NCBI RefSeq assembly: GCF_902498185.1
Contig: NZ_CABVIX010000001.1
Location: 124,001 to 188,000, forward strand
Direction: 5' to 3'
Origin: Pseudomonas fluorescens
GTDB lineage: Bacteria > Pseudomonadota > Gammaproteobacteria > Pseudomonadales > Pseudomonadaceae
DNA length: 64,000 nt
Below are positions 38,035 through 47,456 of the stretch, one piece after another; the first letter of the stretch is position 1; the number at the start of each line of letters is the position of its first letter. A model generated the notes under the pieces. The model saw only the letters and a list, made by a program, of their open reading frames with translations. It did no database searches and was not told the DNA's origin. The translations under genes and the position numbers were made by a program.

Positions 38035-38050
38035 AGAGTGATTCCACTCT
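38035..38050. promoter_or_regulatory. Inverted repeat upstream of TAXI binding protein
   Basis: AGAGTG-ATTC-CACTCT lies 34 bp upstream of the binding-protein ATG. It is short and may be an operator or leader hairpin. Confidence 0.3.
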
Positions 38051-38268
38051 AGTCGATCCCGGGGCAGACGGGGGTGGACAAGAAAAGATCGGTGCATGCC
38101 CAGTCGGTCTTGCAGCCATGGAATCAAGTCGCACAGGCGGTCCCAGAACAGCGTTGACACCGCTTAACAAAACATAACGTCCCCGCAATTGTCAGTCCGC
38201 CGGTAGCCTCGATACCATCCCCCGTACCAGACCGACCCACGATAACAATACCAACGGGGACCGATTCC

Positions 38269-39303
38269 ATGACTGAGCCTGTGATGGCGAGCGCCCGGCG
38301 TAACGCCTGGGCATTGGCTGCAACCGCGCTGCTGGCGCTGACATTTGGCTCAGGGCCAGCCCAGGCCGCCACGACGGCGATCCCCGCCGACCAGTACTCG
38401 GTCGAATCGGCCAAGGCCAGCCAGTCCCTGCTGCTCGACGCCGTTCATGCTGGAAACCGCCTGGTGGTGGTGGGAGACCGCGGCCACATCCTCTTCTCCG
38501 ACGACCAGGGCAAGTCCTGGACTCAGGCCCGCGTGCCCACCCGGCAGTTGCTCACCGCGGTGTTCTTCATCGATGACAAGCGCGGCTGGGCCGTCGGTCA
38601 TGATGCGCAGATCCTTGCCAGCAACGATGGCGGCGCCACCTGGACCCAGCAATTCGAGGATTTGTCGCGCGAGGCGCCGCTGCTCGATGTCTGGTTCCTC
38701 GATGCCCAGCACGGTTTCGCGGTAGGGGCCTACGGCGCGCTGCTCGAGACCCTCGACGGCGGCCAGCACTGGCAGGACGTTGCCAAGCGCCTGGACAACG
38801 AAGAGCAACTGCACCTGAACGGCATCGCCGCCGTACGCGACGCGGGCCTGTTCATCGTCGGCGAGCAGGGCAGCATGTTCCGCTCCAGCAGCCACGGCCA
38901 GGCCTGGTCGCGCGTGCAGGGGCCGTACGAGGGCTCGCTGTTCGGTGTGATCGGCACCGCGCAACCGAGAACCCTGCTTGCCTTCGGTCTGCGCGGCAAC
39001 CTGTTTCGCTCCACCGACTTTGGCGACAGCTGGCAAGCGATCGAGCTCAAGGCCACGCGCGGGGCGCTCGAATTCGGACTGGCAAGCGCTACGCTTCTGG
39101 ATGATGGCAGCCTGATATTGGTCGGCAACGGCGGCAGCGTGCTGCGCAGCCACGACGACGGCCAGACGTTCTCGGTCTTCAACCGCGCCGACCGCATCGC
39201 GCTTGCCGGGGTCAGCGGGCTGGCCAATGGCGGCTTGCTGCTGGTCGGCCAGGGGGGCGTGCATATCGCCTCGGCCGAAGGCGCAGAGGAGGTGCAGCCA
39301 TGA
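38269..39303 (+). CDS. Ycf48-like / BNR beta-propeller protein, exported
   Basis: A 344-aa protein with a signal peptide (cleavage likely after AQA, residue 33). Repeated BNR/Ycf48-type beta-propeller blades follow, seen as DRGHILFSDDQGKSWTQ, ASNDGGATWTQ, ETLDGGQHWQD, RSTDFGDSWQA and RSHDDGQTFS. Ycf48 assembles photosystem II in phototrophs; bacterial relatives like this have no known function but are typically paired with an RND/MMPL transporter. The next gene starts within its stop (ATGA). Confidence 0.88.
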   Translation: MTEPVMASARRNAWALAATALLALTFGSGPAQAATTAIPADQYSVESAKASQSLLLDAVHAGNRLVVVGDRGHILFSDDQGKSWTQARVPTRQLLTAVFFIDDKRGWAVGHDAQILASNDGGATWTQQFEDLSREAPLLDVWFLDAQHGFAVGAYGALLETLDGGQHWQDVAKRLDNEEQLHLNGIAAVRDAGLFIVGEQGSMFRSSSHGQAWSRVQGPYEGSLFGVIGTAQPRTLLAFGLRGNLFRSTDFGDSWQAIELKATRGALEFGLASATLLDDGSLILVGNGGSVLRSHDDGQTFSVFNRADRIALAGVSGLANGGLLLVGQGGVHIASAEGAEEVQP

Positions 39304-41702
39304 CCGGCCGGGAGAGCTTCGACATGAACCAGCAGCACCATCAGGGCAAGGCCACCTTGCTTGAACGACTGATATTCAACAACCGCCCGGCAGTCATCGC
39401 GATCTGCATCCTGGTCAGCATCTTCCTGTTCTGGCAGGCCACGCAGATCCGTCCGTCCACCAGCTTCGAGAAGATGATCCCCCTGGAGCATCCGTTCATC
39501 GAGAAGATGCTCGAACATCGCAATGACCTGGCCAACCTGGGCAATACCGTACGGATCTCGGTCGAGGCGGTGAACGGCGACATTTTCGACAAGGACTACA
39601 TGGAGACCCTGCGCCAGATCCATGACGAGGTGTTCTACATTCCGGGCGTCGACCGCGCCGGGCTCAAGTCCTTGTGGAGCCCCAGCGTGCGCTGGACCGA
39701 GGTGACCGAGGAGGGCTTCGCCGGCGGCGAGGTGATCCCGCAGACCTACAACGGTACCGACGACAGCCTCGATGAGCTGCGCGACAACGTGCTCAAGTCT
39801 GGCCAGGTGGGGCGCCTGGTCGCCAACAACTTCAGGTCCAGTATCGTCGACGTGCCCCTGCTCGAGTCCTATCCCGACCCGCAGGACCAGGGCAAGCAGA
39901 TCAAGCTCGACTACCAGCAGTTCTCGCACCAGCTGGAGGAAAAGATCCGCGACAAGTTCCAGGCCCAGAACCCCAACGTGAAGGTGCACATCGTTGGCTT
40001 CGCGAAGAAGGTCGGGGACCTGATCGATGGGCTGATGATGGTCGCGCTGTTCTTTGGCGTCGCCCTGGTCATCACCTGGATCCTGCTCTACTGGTTCACC
40101 TGGTGCCTGCGCAGCACTATCGCGGTGCTCATCACCACCCTGGTGGCGGTGGTCTGGCAACTGGGACTGATGCACGCGGTCGGCTTCGGGCTGGATCCGT
40201 ACTCGATGCTGGTGCCGTTCCTGATCTTCGCGATCGGCATTTCCCACGGGGTGCAGAAGATCAATGGCATCGCCCTGCAGTCCAGTGACGCCGACAATGC
40301 CCTGACCGCCGCGCGGCGTACCTTCCGGCAGCTGTTCCTGCCGGGGATGATTGCCATCCTGGCCGACGCCGTGGGCTTTATCACGCTTCTGATCATCGAC
40401 ATCGGGGTGATCCGCGAGCTGGCCATCGGTGCTTCCATCGGTGTGGCAGTGATCGTCTTCACCAACCTGATCCTGCTGCCTGTGGCGATTTCCTACGTTG
40501 GCATCAGCAAGAAAGCCATCGAGCGCAGCAAGCGCGACGCCAACCGCGAGCATCCGTTCTGGCGCCTCCTGTCCGGCTTCGCCAGTCCCAAGGTGGCGCC
40601 GGTATCGATCGTGCTGGCACTGCTGGCGTTCGGCGGCGGCCTCTGGTACAGCCAGAACCTCAAGATCGGCGACCTCGACCAGGGCGCGCCCGAACTGCGT
40701 CCCGACTCGCGCTACAACCAGGACAACAACTTCATCATCAGCAACTACTCGACCAGTTCCGACGTGCTGGTGGTGATGGTCAAGACCCCGGCGGAGAGCT
40801 GCTCGGTCCACTCGACCCTGGCGCCGATCGATGAACTGATGTGGACCATGGAAAACACCCCCGGCGTGCAATCGGCGATTTCCTTGGTGACGGTGTCCAA
40901 GCAGGTCATCAAGGGCATGAACGAGGGCAACCTGAAATGGGAAACGCTCTCGCGCAACCCGGACGTGCTCAACAACTCGATCGCCCGCGCCGACGGCCTG
41001 TACAACGCCGACTGCTCGCTGGCCCCTGTGCTGGTGTTCCTCAACGACCACAAGGCCGAGACGCTCGAACGCGTCGTCGCCGCTGCCCAGGGCTTTGCCG
41101 ACACCCACAATAAAGAAGGCCTGGAATTCATCATGGCCGCAGGCAACGCCGGCATCGAGGCCGCCACCAACGAAGTGATCAAATCGGCCGAGCTGACCAT
41201 CCTCATCCTGGTCTACCTCTGTGTCGCAGTGATGTGCATGATCACCTTCCGCTCATTCGCCGCGACCCTGTGCATCGTCCTGCCCCTGGTACTCACCTCG
41301 GTCCTCGGCAACGCCCTGATGGCCTTCATGGGCATCGGCGTCAAGGTCGCGACCTTGCCCGTGGTAGCGCTGGGCGTCGGCATCGGCGTGGACTACGGCA
41401 TCTACATCTACAGCCGCCTCGAGAGCTTCCTGCGTGCCGGGCTGCCGCTCCAGGAAGCCTACTACCAGACCCTGCGCTCCACGGGCAAGGCCGTACTGTT
41501 CACCGGGTTGTGCCTGGCGATCGGCGTGTGCACCTGGATCTTCTCGGCCATCAAGTTTCAGGCCGACATGGGCCTGATGCTCACCTTCATGCTGCTGTGG
41601 AACATGTTCGGCGCGTTGTGGCTCCTGCCAGCGCTGGCGCGGTTCCTGATCAAGCCGGAGAAGCTGGCGGGCAAGGAGGGCGGGTCGATTTTCGCGCATT
41701 GA
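39300..41702 (+). CDS. RND superfamily (MMPL-type) transporter
   Basis: An 800-aa inner-membrane protein. It has an N-terminal span, a large periplasmic domain, a five- to six-span bundle (about 230-400), a second periplasmic domain and a second bundle (about 630-780). LGVGIGVDYGIYIYSR marks the second bundle and LIFAIGISHGVQKINGIA the first. ATG 39300 has a strong GAGGAGG Shine-Dalgarno and overlaps the Ycf48-like gene. Substrate unknown; relatives have been linked to hydrophobic or lipid-like molecules. The DUF1302/DUF1329 outer-membrane partners often found with this pair are not present here. Confidence 0.9.
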   Translation: MTGRESFDMNQQHHQGKATLLERLIFNNRPAVIAICILVSIFLFWQATQIRPSTSFEKMIPLEHPFIEKMLEHRNDLANLGNTVRISVEAVNGDIFDKDYMETLRQIHDEVFYIPGVDRAGLKSLWSPSVRWTEVTEEGFAGGEVIPQTYNGTDDSLDELRDNVLKSGQVGRLVANNFRSSIVDVPLLESYPDPQDQGKQIKLDYQQFSHQLEEKIRDKFQAQNPNVKVHIVGFAKKVGDLIDGLMMVALFFGVALVITWILLYWFTWCLRSTIAVLITTLVAVVWQLGLMHAVGFGLDPYSMLVPFLIFAIGISHGVQKINGIALQSSDADNALTAARRTFRQLFLPGMIAILADAVGFITLLIIDIGVIRELAIGASIGVAVIVFTNLILLPVAISYVGISKKAIERSKRDANREHPFWRLLSGFASPKVAPVSIVLALLAFGGGLWYSQNLKIGDLDQGAPELRPDSRYNQDNNFIISNYSTSSDVLVVMVKTPAESCSVHSTLAPIDELMWTMENTPGVQSAISLVTVSKQVIKGMNEGNLKWETLSRNPDVLNNSIARADGLYNADCSLAPVLVFLNDHKAETLERVVAAAQGFADTHNKEGLEFIMAAGNAGIEAATNEVIKSAELTILILVYLCVAVMCMITFRSFAATLCIVLPLVLTSVLGNALMAFMGIGVKVATLPVVALGVGIGVDYGIYIYSRLESFLRAGLPLQEAYYQTLRSTGKAVLFTGLCLAIGVCTWIFSAIKFQADMGLMLTFMLLWNMFGALWLLPALARFLIKPEKLAGKEGGSIFAH

Positions 41703-41811
41703 CTTGCTCAGTTGCCGAAGCTCTGGCGCGGACGCTAATCGGATCGCACCATCGCGGTCCGAGACGTTCCTACAGGTATACTGCCGCCCCTTTTTCACGA
41801 TGGTATGCCTG

Positions 41812-42099
41812 ATGACTCTCCTCTCCCAGACTCTGCAATCCTGCGACATGCTCCTCATCGACGGCCTGCACGCCTTCGACTTCACCTTCGACGACACCGG
41901 CCTTGTGATCGAGTGCATGGACGGGCGCGCGCTCAAGCGCTGGCAGTTCAGCGTTGCGCAGGTGGATGCGGCGGTGGCGCTGGGCGATGAGTGGCTGTTG
42001 GGCAATGAGGCCGGTGAGCATCGGCTAGTCTGTGTGAGTGCCTTGCGCGCCTGCGAAGAGGATGACGATGAAACGCCTGACGACACTGCTGAGCGCTAG
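41812..42099 (+). CDS. Conserved hypothetical protein, 95 aa
   Basis: A small acidic soluble protein with a beta-rich pattern (LLIDGLHAFDFTFDD, ECMDGRALKRWQFS) and an Asp/Glu-rich C-terminus. No recognised domain. ATG 41812 is taken; an in-frame ATG at 41800 is possible. The 3' end overlaps the lactonase start region by 32 nt, which suggests coupled translation. Confidence 0.7.
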   Translation: MTLLSQTLQSCDMLLIDGLHAFDFTFDDTGLVIECMDGRALKRWQFSVAQVDAAVALGDEWLLGNEAGEHRLVCVSALRACEEDDDETPDDTAER

Positions 42100-43201
42100 C
42101 CTCATGACCCTGACCATGACCGCACACGCCGAGACCCTGCTGGTGGGTAGCTACACCGATGGTGAAAGCCTGGGTATCTACCGCTATCGCTTCGATACGG
42201 AACACGGGCGCATCGACCAGACCCCCTTGCAGGTGGTCAGGAGCGTCAATCCTTCCTGGCTGGTGTTCTCGGCCGACCAGCGCTTGCTGTTCGCGGTCAA
42301 CGAGAGCGGGGAGGGGCAGGGCAAGGCGAGCGCCTTCAAGCTGGACGACAAGGGTGTGATCACGCCGCTCAACCAGACCCTGAGCCGAGGGGATGAGCCG
42401 ACCCACGCGAGCCTGAGCCATGACCAGCGTTATCTGTTCGTGGCCAACTACGCGGCGAAGCCGCAGCCGGGCGGCAGCCTGGTGGCGATCCCGGTGGGGC
42501 GCGATGGCCAGCTCAAGGATGTGGTCCAGCAGGAGCGTCATGCGCCAAGCAAGGTCAACCCCGAGCGCCAGGCCGGTGCCCATGTGCACTCGCTGGTGTT
42601 CTCGCCGGACGGCCGTCATCTGTACGCCAGCGACCTGGGGGCGGACAAGGTATTCATCTACCGGTACGACGGGGCCAGCCCCGAGCATCCGCTGAGCCCG
42701 GCAAGCCCGTCGGCGGTCACTTTGCCGCCCGGCAGCGGGCCGCGGCATCTGCTGTTCGATGCCGAAGGGGAGCATGCGTACCTGACGCTGGAGATGAGCG
42801 CCGAGGTGGTGGTGTTCGATGTGCGCGAGGGTGCCCTGGCCGAGCGCCAGCGCGTGGCGCTGACCGAGCGCAAGGAAGCAGCCGCGAAGTCTGCCGGGGG
42901 ACTGCACCTGTCTGCCGATGGACGGTTCCTGTATGTCAGCAACCGGGGCACCGCCAGTGAGCTGGTGGTGTATGCGGTCGATGAGGACAGCGGGCAGTTG
43001 CACCTGGTACAGCGGCGTTCGGTAGAAGGCAACGAGCCGCGCGAATTCAGTCTCGATCCGAGCGGCAAGTTCATGCTCGTGGCGAACCAGAAGAGCAACG
43101 AGATCCGCGTCATGCGCCGGGATCCGCGCAGCGGGGAGCTCGGGGAGACGGTGCAGGTGTTCAGCCAGGGCGCGCCGTCGGATCTGAAGTTCGTGAAGTG
43201 A
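42068..43201 (+). CDS. Periplasmic lactonase-family beta-propeller (6-phosphogluconolactonase-like)
   Basis: A 377-aa protein of the Pgl/YbhE lactonase family. ATG 42068 has GAAGAGG six bases upstream and gives a signal peptide cleaved after AHA (residue ~21). Seven-bladed propeller signatures include LLVGSYTDG, SWLVFSADQRLLFAVNE, HSLVFSPDGRHLYASDLG and LHLSADGRFLYVSNRG. Classical 6PGL is cytosolic, so an exported version must act on a different lactone or have another role. It follows the small gene as part of one unit. Confidence 0.85.
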   Translation: MKRLTTLLSASLMTLTMTAHAETLLVGSYTDGESLGIYRYRFDTEHGRIDQTPLQVVRSVNPSWLVFSADQRLLFAVNESGEGQGKASAFKLDDKGVITPLNQTLSRGDEPTHASLSHDQRYLFVANYAAKPQPGGSLVAIPVGRDGQLKDVVQQERHAPSKVNPERQAGAHVHSLVFSPDGRHLYASDLGADKVFIYRYDGASPEHPLSPASPSAVTLPPGSGPRHLLFDAEGEHAYLTLEMSAEVVVFDVREGALAERQRVALTERKEAAAKSAGGLHLSADGRFLYVSNRGTASELVVYAVDEDSGQLHLVQRRSVEGNEPREFSLDPSGKFMLVANQKSNEIRVMRRDPRSGELGETVQVFSQGAPSDLKFVK

Positions 43202-43224
43202 GCGTCCGAAGCTTCATGCCGTGG

Positions 43225-43818
43225 CTATCGGGCCATGATCGCCTTGAACAACGGTGACTCCAGCCATCCCTGCAACCACCCCCGCAGCCGCGGATAAGGC
43301 GCCTCGGCGAACCACTGCGGTTCCACTCCCGCGAACTGCCGCATCAGCGGCAGCAGCGCGGCATCGGCCAGGCTGGGATGCGTGGCCAGCAGACAGGGCC
43401 GGTCAGCCAGCAAGTCCTCCAGTTCCTGGAGCCACGGCTCGGCCTGGCGCCGGTAATGCGCGCGGTCGAACTGCGGATACCGCTCGGCATACTTGTACAG
43501 GTTGACCTGCGCCTTGAACGTGCTGTCATTGCGTGCGATCAGCTCATCCGCCAGCACCGCGTTCGCAGGATCAGCCGCCAACAACCAATCCTGCGGATCA
43601 TCGAATGCCAGCGCCCAGCGCATGATGTCCAGACTTTCCTCCAGCACCCCGGCACCGGTCTCGAGCACCGGCACGGTGCCCTTGGGTGACAAGGCCAGCA
43701 ACTCGGGCGGCTTGGCCTTGAGGCTGACTTCGCGCACTTCCACCGGGCACCCGGCATAGCGCAGCGCGAGGCGCGCACGCATGGCCCAGGGGCAGCGGCG
43801 GAAGGAGTAGAGGATCAT
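43225..43818 (-). CDS. Glutathione S-transferase family protein
   Basis: A 197-aa protein with an N-terminal thioredoxin-like GST domain (ILYSFRRCPWAMRARLAL, cis-Pro in GTVPVLE, ES in EESLDIM) and a helical C-terminal domain. The CPWA motif near the N-terminus suggests a glutaredoxin-like or omega-type active-site cysteine. ATG 43818 forms an ATGA overlap with the sbcC stop; a GTG two codons upstream is possible. Its function next to sbcC is unknown. Confidence 0.85.
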   Translation of the reverse strand: MILYSFRRCPWAMRARLALRYAGCPVEVREVSLKAKPPELLALSPKGTVPVLETGAGVLEESLDIMRWALAFDDPQDWLLAADPANAVLADELIARNDSTFKAQVNLYKYAERYPQFDRAHYRRQAEPWLQELEDLLADRPCLLATHPSLADAALLPLMRQFAGVEPQWFAEAPYPRLRGWLQGWLESPLFKAIMAR

Positions 43819-46800
43819 CCGCACACCTCCACTTCGCTCAACCCATTCCCCTGCCGCCGCACCTGGATCTGCACCGGGATGCGCTCATGCATTTCCTGCA
43901 CGTGGGAAATCACCGCCACTTTGCGTCCCTGGGCCTGAAGGCCGTCGAGGGCGTCCATGGCCAGTTGCAGCGATTCGGGGTCGAGGCTGCCGAAACCTTC
44001 GTCGATGAACAGCGACTCGATTCGCATGGTGCTCGAGGCCATGGACGCCAGGCCCAGCGCAAGCGCAAGCGATACGAGGAAAGTCTCCCCACCGGACAGC
44101 GAATGTACCGAGCGCAGCTCGTCGCCCATTTCGGTGTCGAGCACCAGCAACCCAAGCGAGCTGCCGCCGCGCTTGAGGCGGTAGCGGCGCGCCAGTTGGC
44201 GCAACTGGGCGTTGGCGTGATGGAGCAACAGGTCGAGGTTGTAGCCCTGGGCGATCTTGCGGAAGGTGTCGCCGCTGGCCGAGCCGATCAACGTGCTCAG
44301 CCGCGCCCAGCGCTGCCACTCTTGATAAGCCTGGGCAATCTGCCCGGTCAGTGCCTGGTGTGCCTGCTGGCGACGCTGGTCATCGGCCTGCTCGGCGCGC
44401 AATTCGGCGCACTGTTGTTCGTGCCCGGCCAGCAGCTTTTGCAGCTCGGCCAGGGTCTGTTCAAGCTGTTCGGCAGGCAGCTCGCCGTTGCCATGCGCCA
44501 GGTGCTGGGCCAGGCGCTGCTCGCGCTCCTGCAGGAGCACGCGTGCCTGTTCGATGTCTTTTTCCGCGGCTTGCAGCGTCTGGCGCAGTTGCCCCAACTG
44601 GGTGTCGTCGATGGCAAGCAAGCGCGTCAGGCCGTTGTCGTCCAGCTCGGGATGCTGCGCCCGCCACTGGCTGATCTCGCCCTTGAGCTGCTGGTGCTCC
44701 TGCTCCAGCGCGTGGTGGCGCTGTTCATCTGCCTTGAGCTGACTGGCCAGCTGCACGGCCCGGGTGCGCGCATCCTGCAGCTGCTGCGCAGTGCTCGCTT
44801 CACCTTGACGGGCCTGCTCGACCTGCTGTTCCAGGTGAGCCTGCCACTGCTCGGCGCTGCCGTGCTCGCCGAGCAGTCCGCTCAGGGTGTCGCGGGCTTG
44901 CCGCTGCTGGTCGGCCAGTCCGGTAATCTGCTGGTGCAGCTCGTCCTGGCGTTGCAGACGGGTCTGCTGTTGCGTCTGCAGCCGGTCGAGTTGCTGCTGG
45001 CGCTGGGTCTGCTCGTGCTGTTCGTCCTTTTGCTGCTCAAGCTGCTGTTGGCGCTGGCTGATCTGCTGATCGAGCGCCAGGAAGGCATTGGCCGGTTCGC
45101 TGCGCAGGTCGTGAAGGATGTCTTCGGGTAGCAGGGTGGCGAAGCTGGCGAGCGCCTGCTCCAGGCGCTCTTCGTCGTCAGTGAGCGACTGGTGCTGCTG
45201 ATCGACACGCTGCCTGGCCTGTTGCTGGCGCTCGGCCGCGGCCTGCAGTTGCTGTTGCAGGCGCGCGGCCTCCTTTTGCAGGGTCAGCAAGGTTGCCTGG
45301 CGCTGTTCGTCGCGCTCGATCTCCTGCCCGAGGCGGCTGAGCTGGGCTTCGAGCCAGGCGCTGCGGTTGTCCTGGACACAGAGCGCGGCCCACAGCGCAT
45401 GGCCGGCCAATTGCGCGCTCAGCGGTTGCTGCTGTTCGCCCAGTTGCGCCTGCTGGTGCTGGAATTCCTTGATCTGGCCGTTGAGGATGCCGACCTGGCC
45501 ACGCAGCGCTTCCAGACGGGTCTTGAGCGCATCGGCGCGGGCCAGGGCCGTGGTTTCCTCGGCCTGGTCGTGACGGCCCAGGCTGTCGAGCAGCGCCTCG
45601 GGCTGGTGCCAGGGATGCTCGGCGCTGCCACACACCGGGCAAGGCTCGCCGTCCTGCAGCTGGGCGCGCAGCTCCTCGACACTGGCGTTGCGCGCCAGAC
45701 GCTGGCGTTCCAGCAGTTGGCGGGTCAGGGTCAGGGCCTGTTCAGCGGCCTCGAGCTCGGTCTTGGCTTGCTGGCCTTCGCCGATCAGCTTCTGGCGCTG
45801 AGTCATGGCCGTCTGCTGACGGCCGCGCAGGGCCAGCAGGCTTTGCTCCAGCTCCTGTTCGCGGCTGTGCAGGCGCGACATCGATTCGACGCTGCGCTGC
45901 TGCTTGCGGTTGTCCTGCAGCATGGCGCCAAGCAGGTCGATCTGTTCGGCCAGGGCATGGGGCTCGGCGCCCACCTCGCGGTAGAGCAACTCGAGGGCGT
46001 CGCGCTGGGTCTGCAGCTCGGCGTTGGCCTGGCTCGCCTGTGCCTGCAGGCCCGGCAGTTCTTCACGGCCCTTGTTCAGACGGTTGCCGATCAGCAACAG
46101 CTGTTGCAGCTGGTTGCGATAAGCCTGCCAGGCACTGGTGAGATCGGCGAGGTGGGCGCTCAGTGCGAGGGCATCGGCGATCTGCGACAGCTGCTGCTGG
46201 CTGCGTTGCTGATGTGCGTCCATCTGCTGCAGCTGCTGCAGGCCTTCGGCGACTGCCTGATCGGCCTGTCCACCCAAAGCCTGCACCCTGCTTAACTCTT
46301 GTTCGAGACGGCCCAGGGTGTGCTGTTCGGTAAAGGCCTGGCGCAGCTGTGGCGCGCTTTGCGCCTGGCTGGCCTGAACCTCGGCAAGCGTCTGGCGGGC
46401 GGATTCCAGGGCGCGTTCGAGCTGGGTGGCCTGGCCCTGCAGTTCGCTCTGCTGGCGGACCTGCTCGGCGATCGCCATGGCCAGCGGGGACAGCTGGCTG
46501 GCCAAGGCTTGCTGGCGGCTGAACTGGTGGCGTTGTGGCGCCAATTGCTCCAGGCGAAGTGCGTCCTGGCGCTGATCGGCCAGCCCGAGCCAATGCTGCT
46601 CGGCGGCTTGCAAGGCTTGGCCGGCGGCGGCCTGCTGGTCTTGCAGCTGGCATTGCTCGCTGTGCCACTGGCGCTGCTGCTCGAGCTGGCGCACGCGGGC
46701 CTGATCGCCCTTGAACGCCTGTTGCGCCTGCTCCAGGCGCAGGTCGAGCGCGCTGCGGGCCTCGGCGTTCATCGGCAGCAGGTAGCTGGCGCGCTCTTCG

Positions 46801-47456
46801 AGGGCGCGGTGAACGTCCGAGGCCTCCTTGCTCTTGCTGAACGCACGCTGGCCCAGGCGGGTATAGATCGAAGTGTTGGTGAGCTTTTCGAGCAGCTCGC
46901 TGCGCTCTTTGTCACTGGCCTTCAGAAAAGCGCTGAACTCGCTCTGGGCCAGCATCACCGCGCGGGTGAACTGCATGTAGTTCAGGCCCAGGCGCGCTTC
47001 GATCAGCTGCTTGTACTCGCTCTTGCTCTGGTTGCTCAGCAGTTGCTCGCTGTCGAGGTCGAACAGGCTCTGGCGGCTGAGCTGCAGCTTGCCATTGGCT
47101 CTGTCGCGGGCGCGGTTGGCTTCCCAGCGCGCCCGGTAGCGGCGCGCGTCGACGCCGACGAAATCCACCTCGGCATAGCCACTGCCGCTGCCGCGGCGCA
47201 ACAGGGTGCGGGGGTCGTCGCTGGACAGGTCGCTGTCGGCGTCCGGGACCTTGGCTTCCTTGGACACATTGCTCAATCGCGGCACGTCGCCGAACAACGC
47301 CAGGCACAGGGCGTCAAGCAGGGTACTCTTGCCCGCGCCGGTGGGGCCCGTGATGGCGAACAAGCCGGCACTGGCCAGGGGCTCGGCGGTAAAGTCGATG
47401 TCGACCGGACCGGCCAGCGAGGCCAGGTTCTTCAAGCGGATGGCCAGGATCTTCAT
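43815..47456 (-). CDS. sbcC: Exonuclease subunit SbcC
   Basis: SbcC is the SMC-like ATPase of the SbcCD (Mre11-Rad50 type) nuclease that cuts hairpins and processes DNA ends. The 1213-aa protein has Walker A GPTGAGKST (37-45), two long Gln/Glu-rich coiled coils, a zinc hook CPVC near residue 603, the ABC signature SLSGGET near 1120 and Walker B LFIDEGFGSLD near 1150. It is longer than E. coli SbcC because of extended coiled coils. Its ATG overlaps the sbcD stop (ATGA). Confidence 0.96.
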   Translation of the reverse strand: MKILAIRLKNLASLAGPVDIDFTAEPLASAGLFAITGPTGAGKSTLLDALCLALFGDVPRLSNVSKEAKVPDADSDLSSDDPRTLLRRGSGSGYAEVDFVGVDARRYRARWEANRARDRANGKLQLSRQSLFDLDSEQLLSNQSKSEYKQLIEARLGLNYMQFTRAVMLAQSEFSAFLKASDKERSELLEKLTNTSIYTRLGQRAFSKSKEASDVHRALEERASYLLPMNAEARSALDLRLEQAQQAFKGDQARVRQLEQQRQWHSEQCQLQDQQAAAGQALQAAEQHWLGLADQRQDALRLEQLAPQRHQFSRQQALASQLSPLAMAIAEQVRQQSELQGQATQLERALESARQTLAEVQASQAQSAPQLRQAFTEQHTLGRLEQELSRVQALGGQADQAVAEGLQQLQQMDAHQQRSQQQLSQIADALALSAHLADLTSAWQAYRNQLQQLLLIGNRLNKGREELPGLQAQASQANAELQTQRDALELLYREVGAEPHALAEQIDLLGAMLQDNRKQQRSVESMSRLHSREQELEQSLLALRGRQQTAMTQRQKLIGEGQQAKTELEAAEQALTLTRQLLERQRLARNASVEELRAQLQDGEPCPVCGSAEHPWHQPEALLDSLGRHDQAEETTALARADALKTRLEALRGQVGILNGQIKEFQHQQAQLGEQQQPLSAQLAGHALWAALCVQDNRSAWLEAQLSRLGQEIERDEQRQATLLTLQKEAARLQQQLQAAAERQQQARQRVDQQHQSLTDDEERLEQALASFATLLPEDILHDLRSEPANAFLALDQQISQRQQQLEQQKDEQHEQTQRQQQLDRLQTQQQTRLQRQDELHQQITGLADQQRQARDTLSGLLGEHGSAEQWQAHLEQQVEQARQGEASTAQQLQDARTRAVQLASQLKADEQRHHALEQEHQQLKGEISQWRAQHPELDDNGLTRLLAIDDTQLGQLRQTLQAAEKDIEQARVLLQEREQRLAQHLAHGNGELPAEQLEQTLAELQKLLAGHEQQCAELRAEQADDQRRQQAHQALTGQIAQAYQEWQRWARLSTLIGSASGDTFRKIAQGYNLDLLLHHANAQLRQLARRYRLKRGGSSLGLLVLDTEMGDELRSVHSLSGGETFLVSLALALGLASMASSTMRIESLFIDEGFGSLDPESLQLAMDALDGLQAQGRKVAVISHVQEMHERIPVQIQVRRQGNGLSEVEVCG

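Noticed and set aside
38730..41108. Long His/Asp-rich minus frame under the Ycf48-MMPL genes
   Set aside because: The composition is an artefact of reverse reading. Both plus-strand genes have signal or membrane features and coupled starts.
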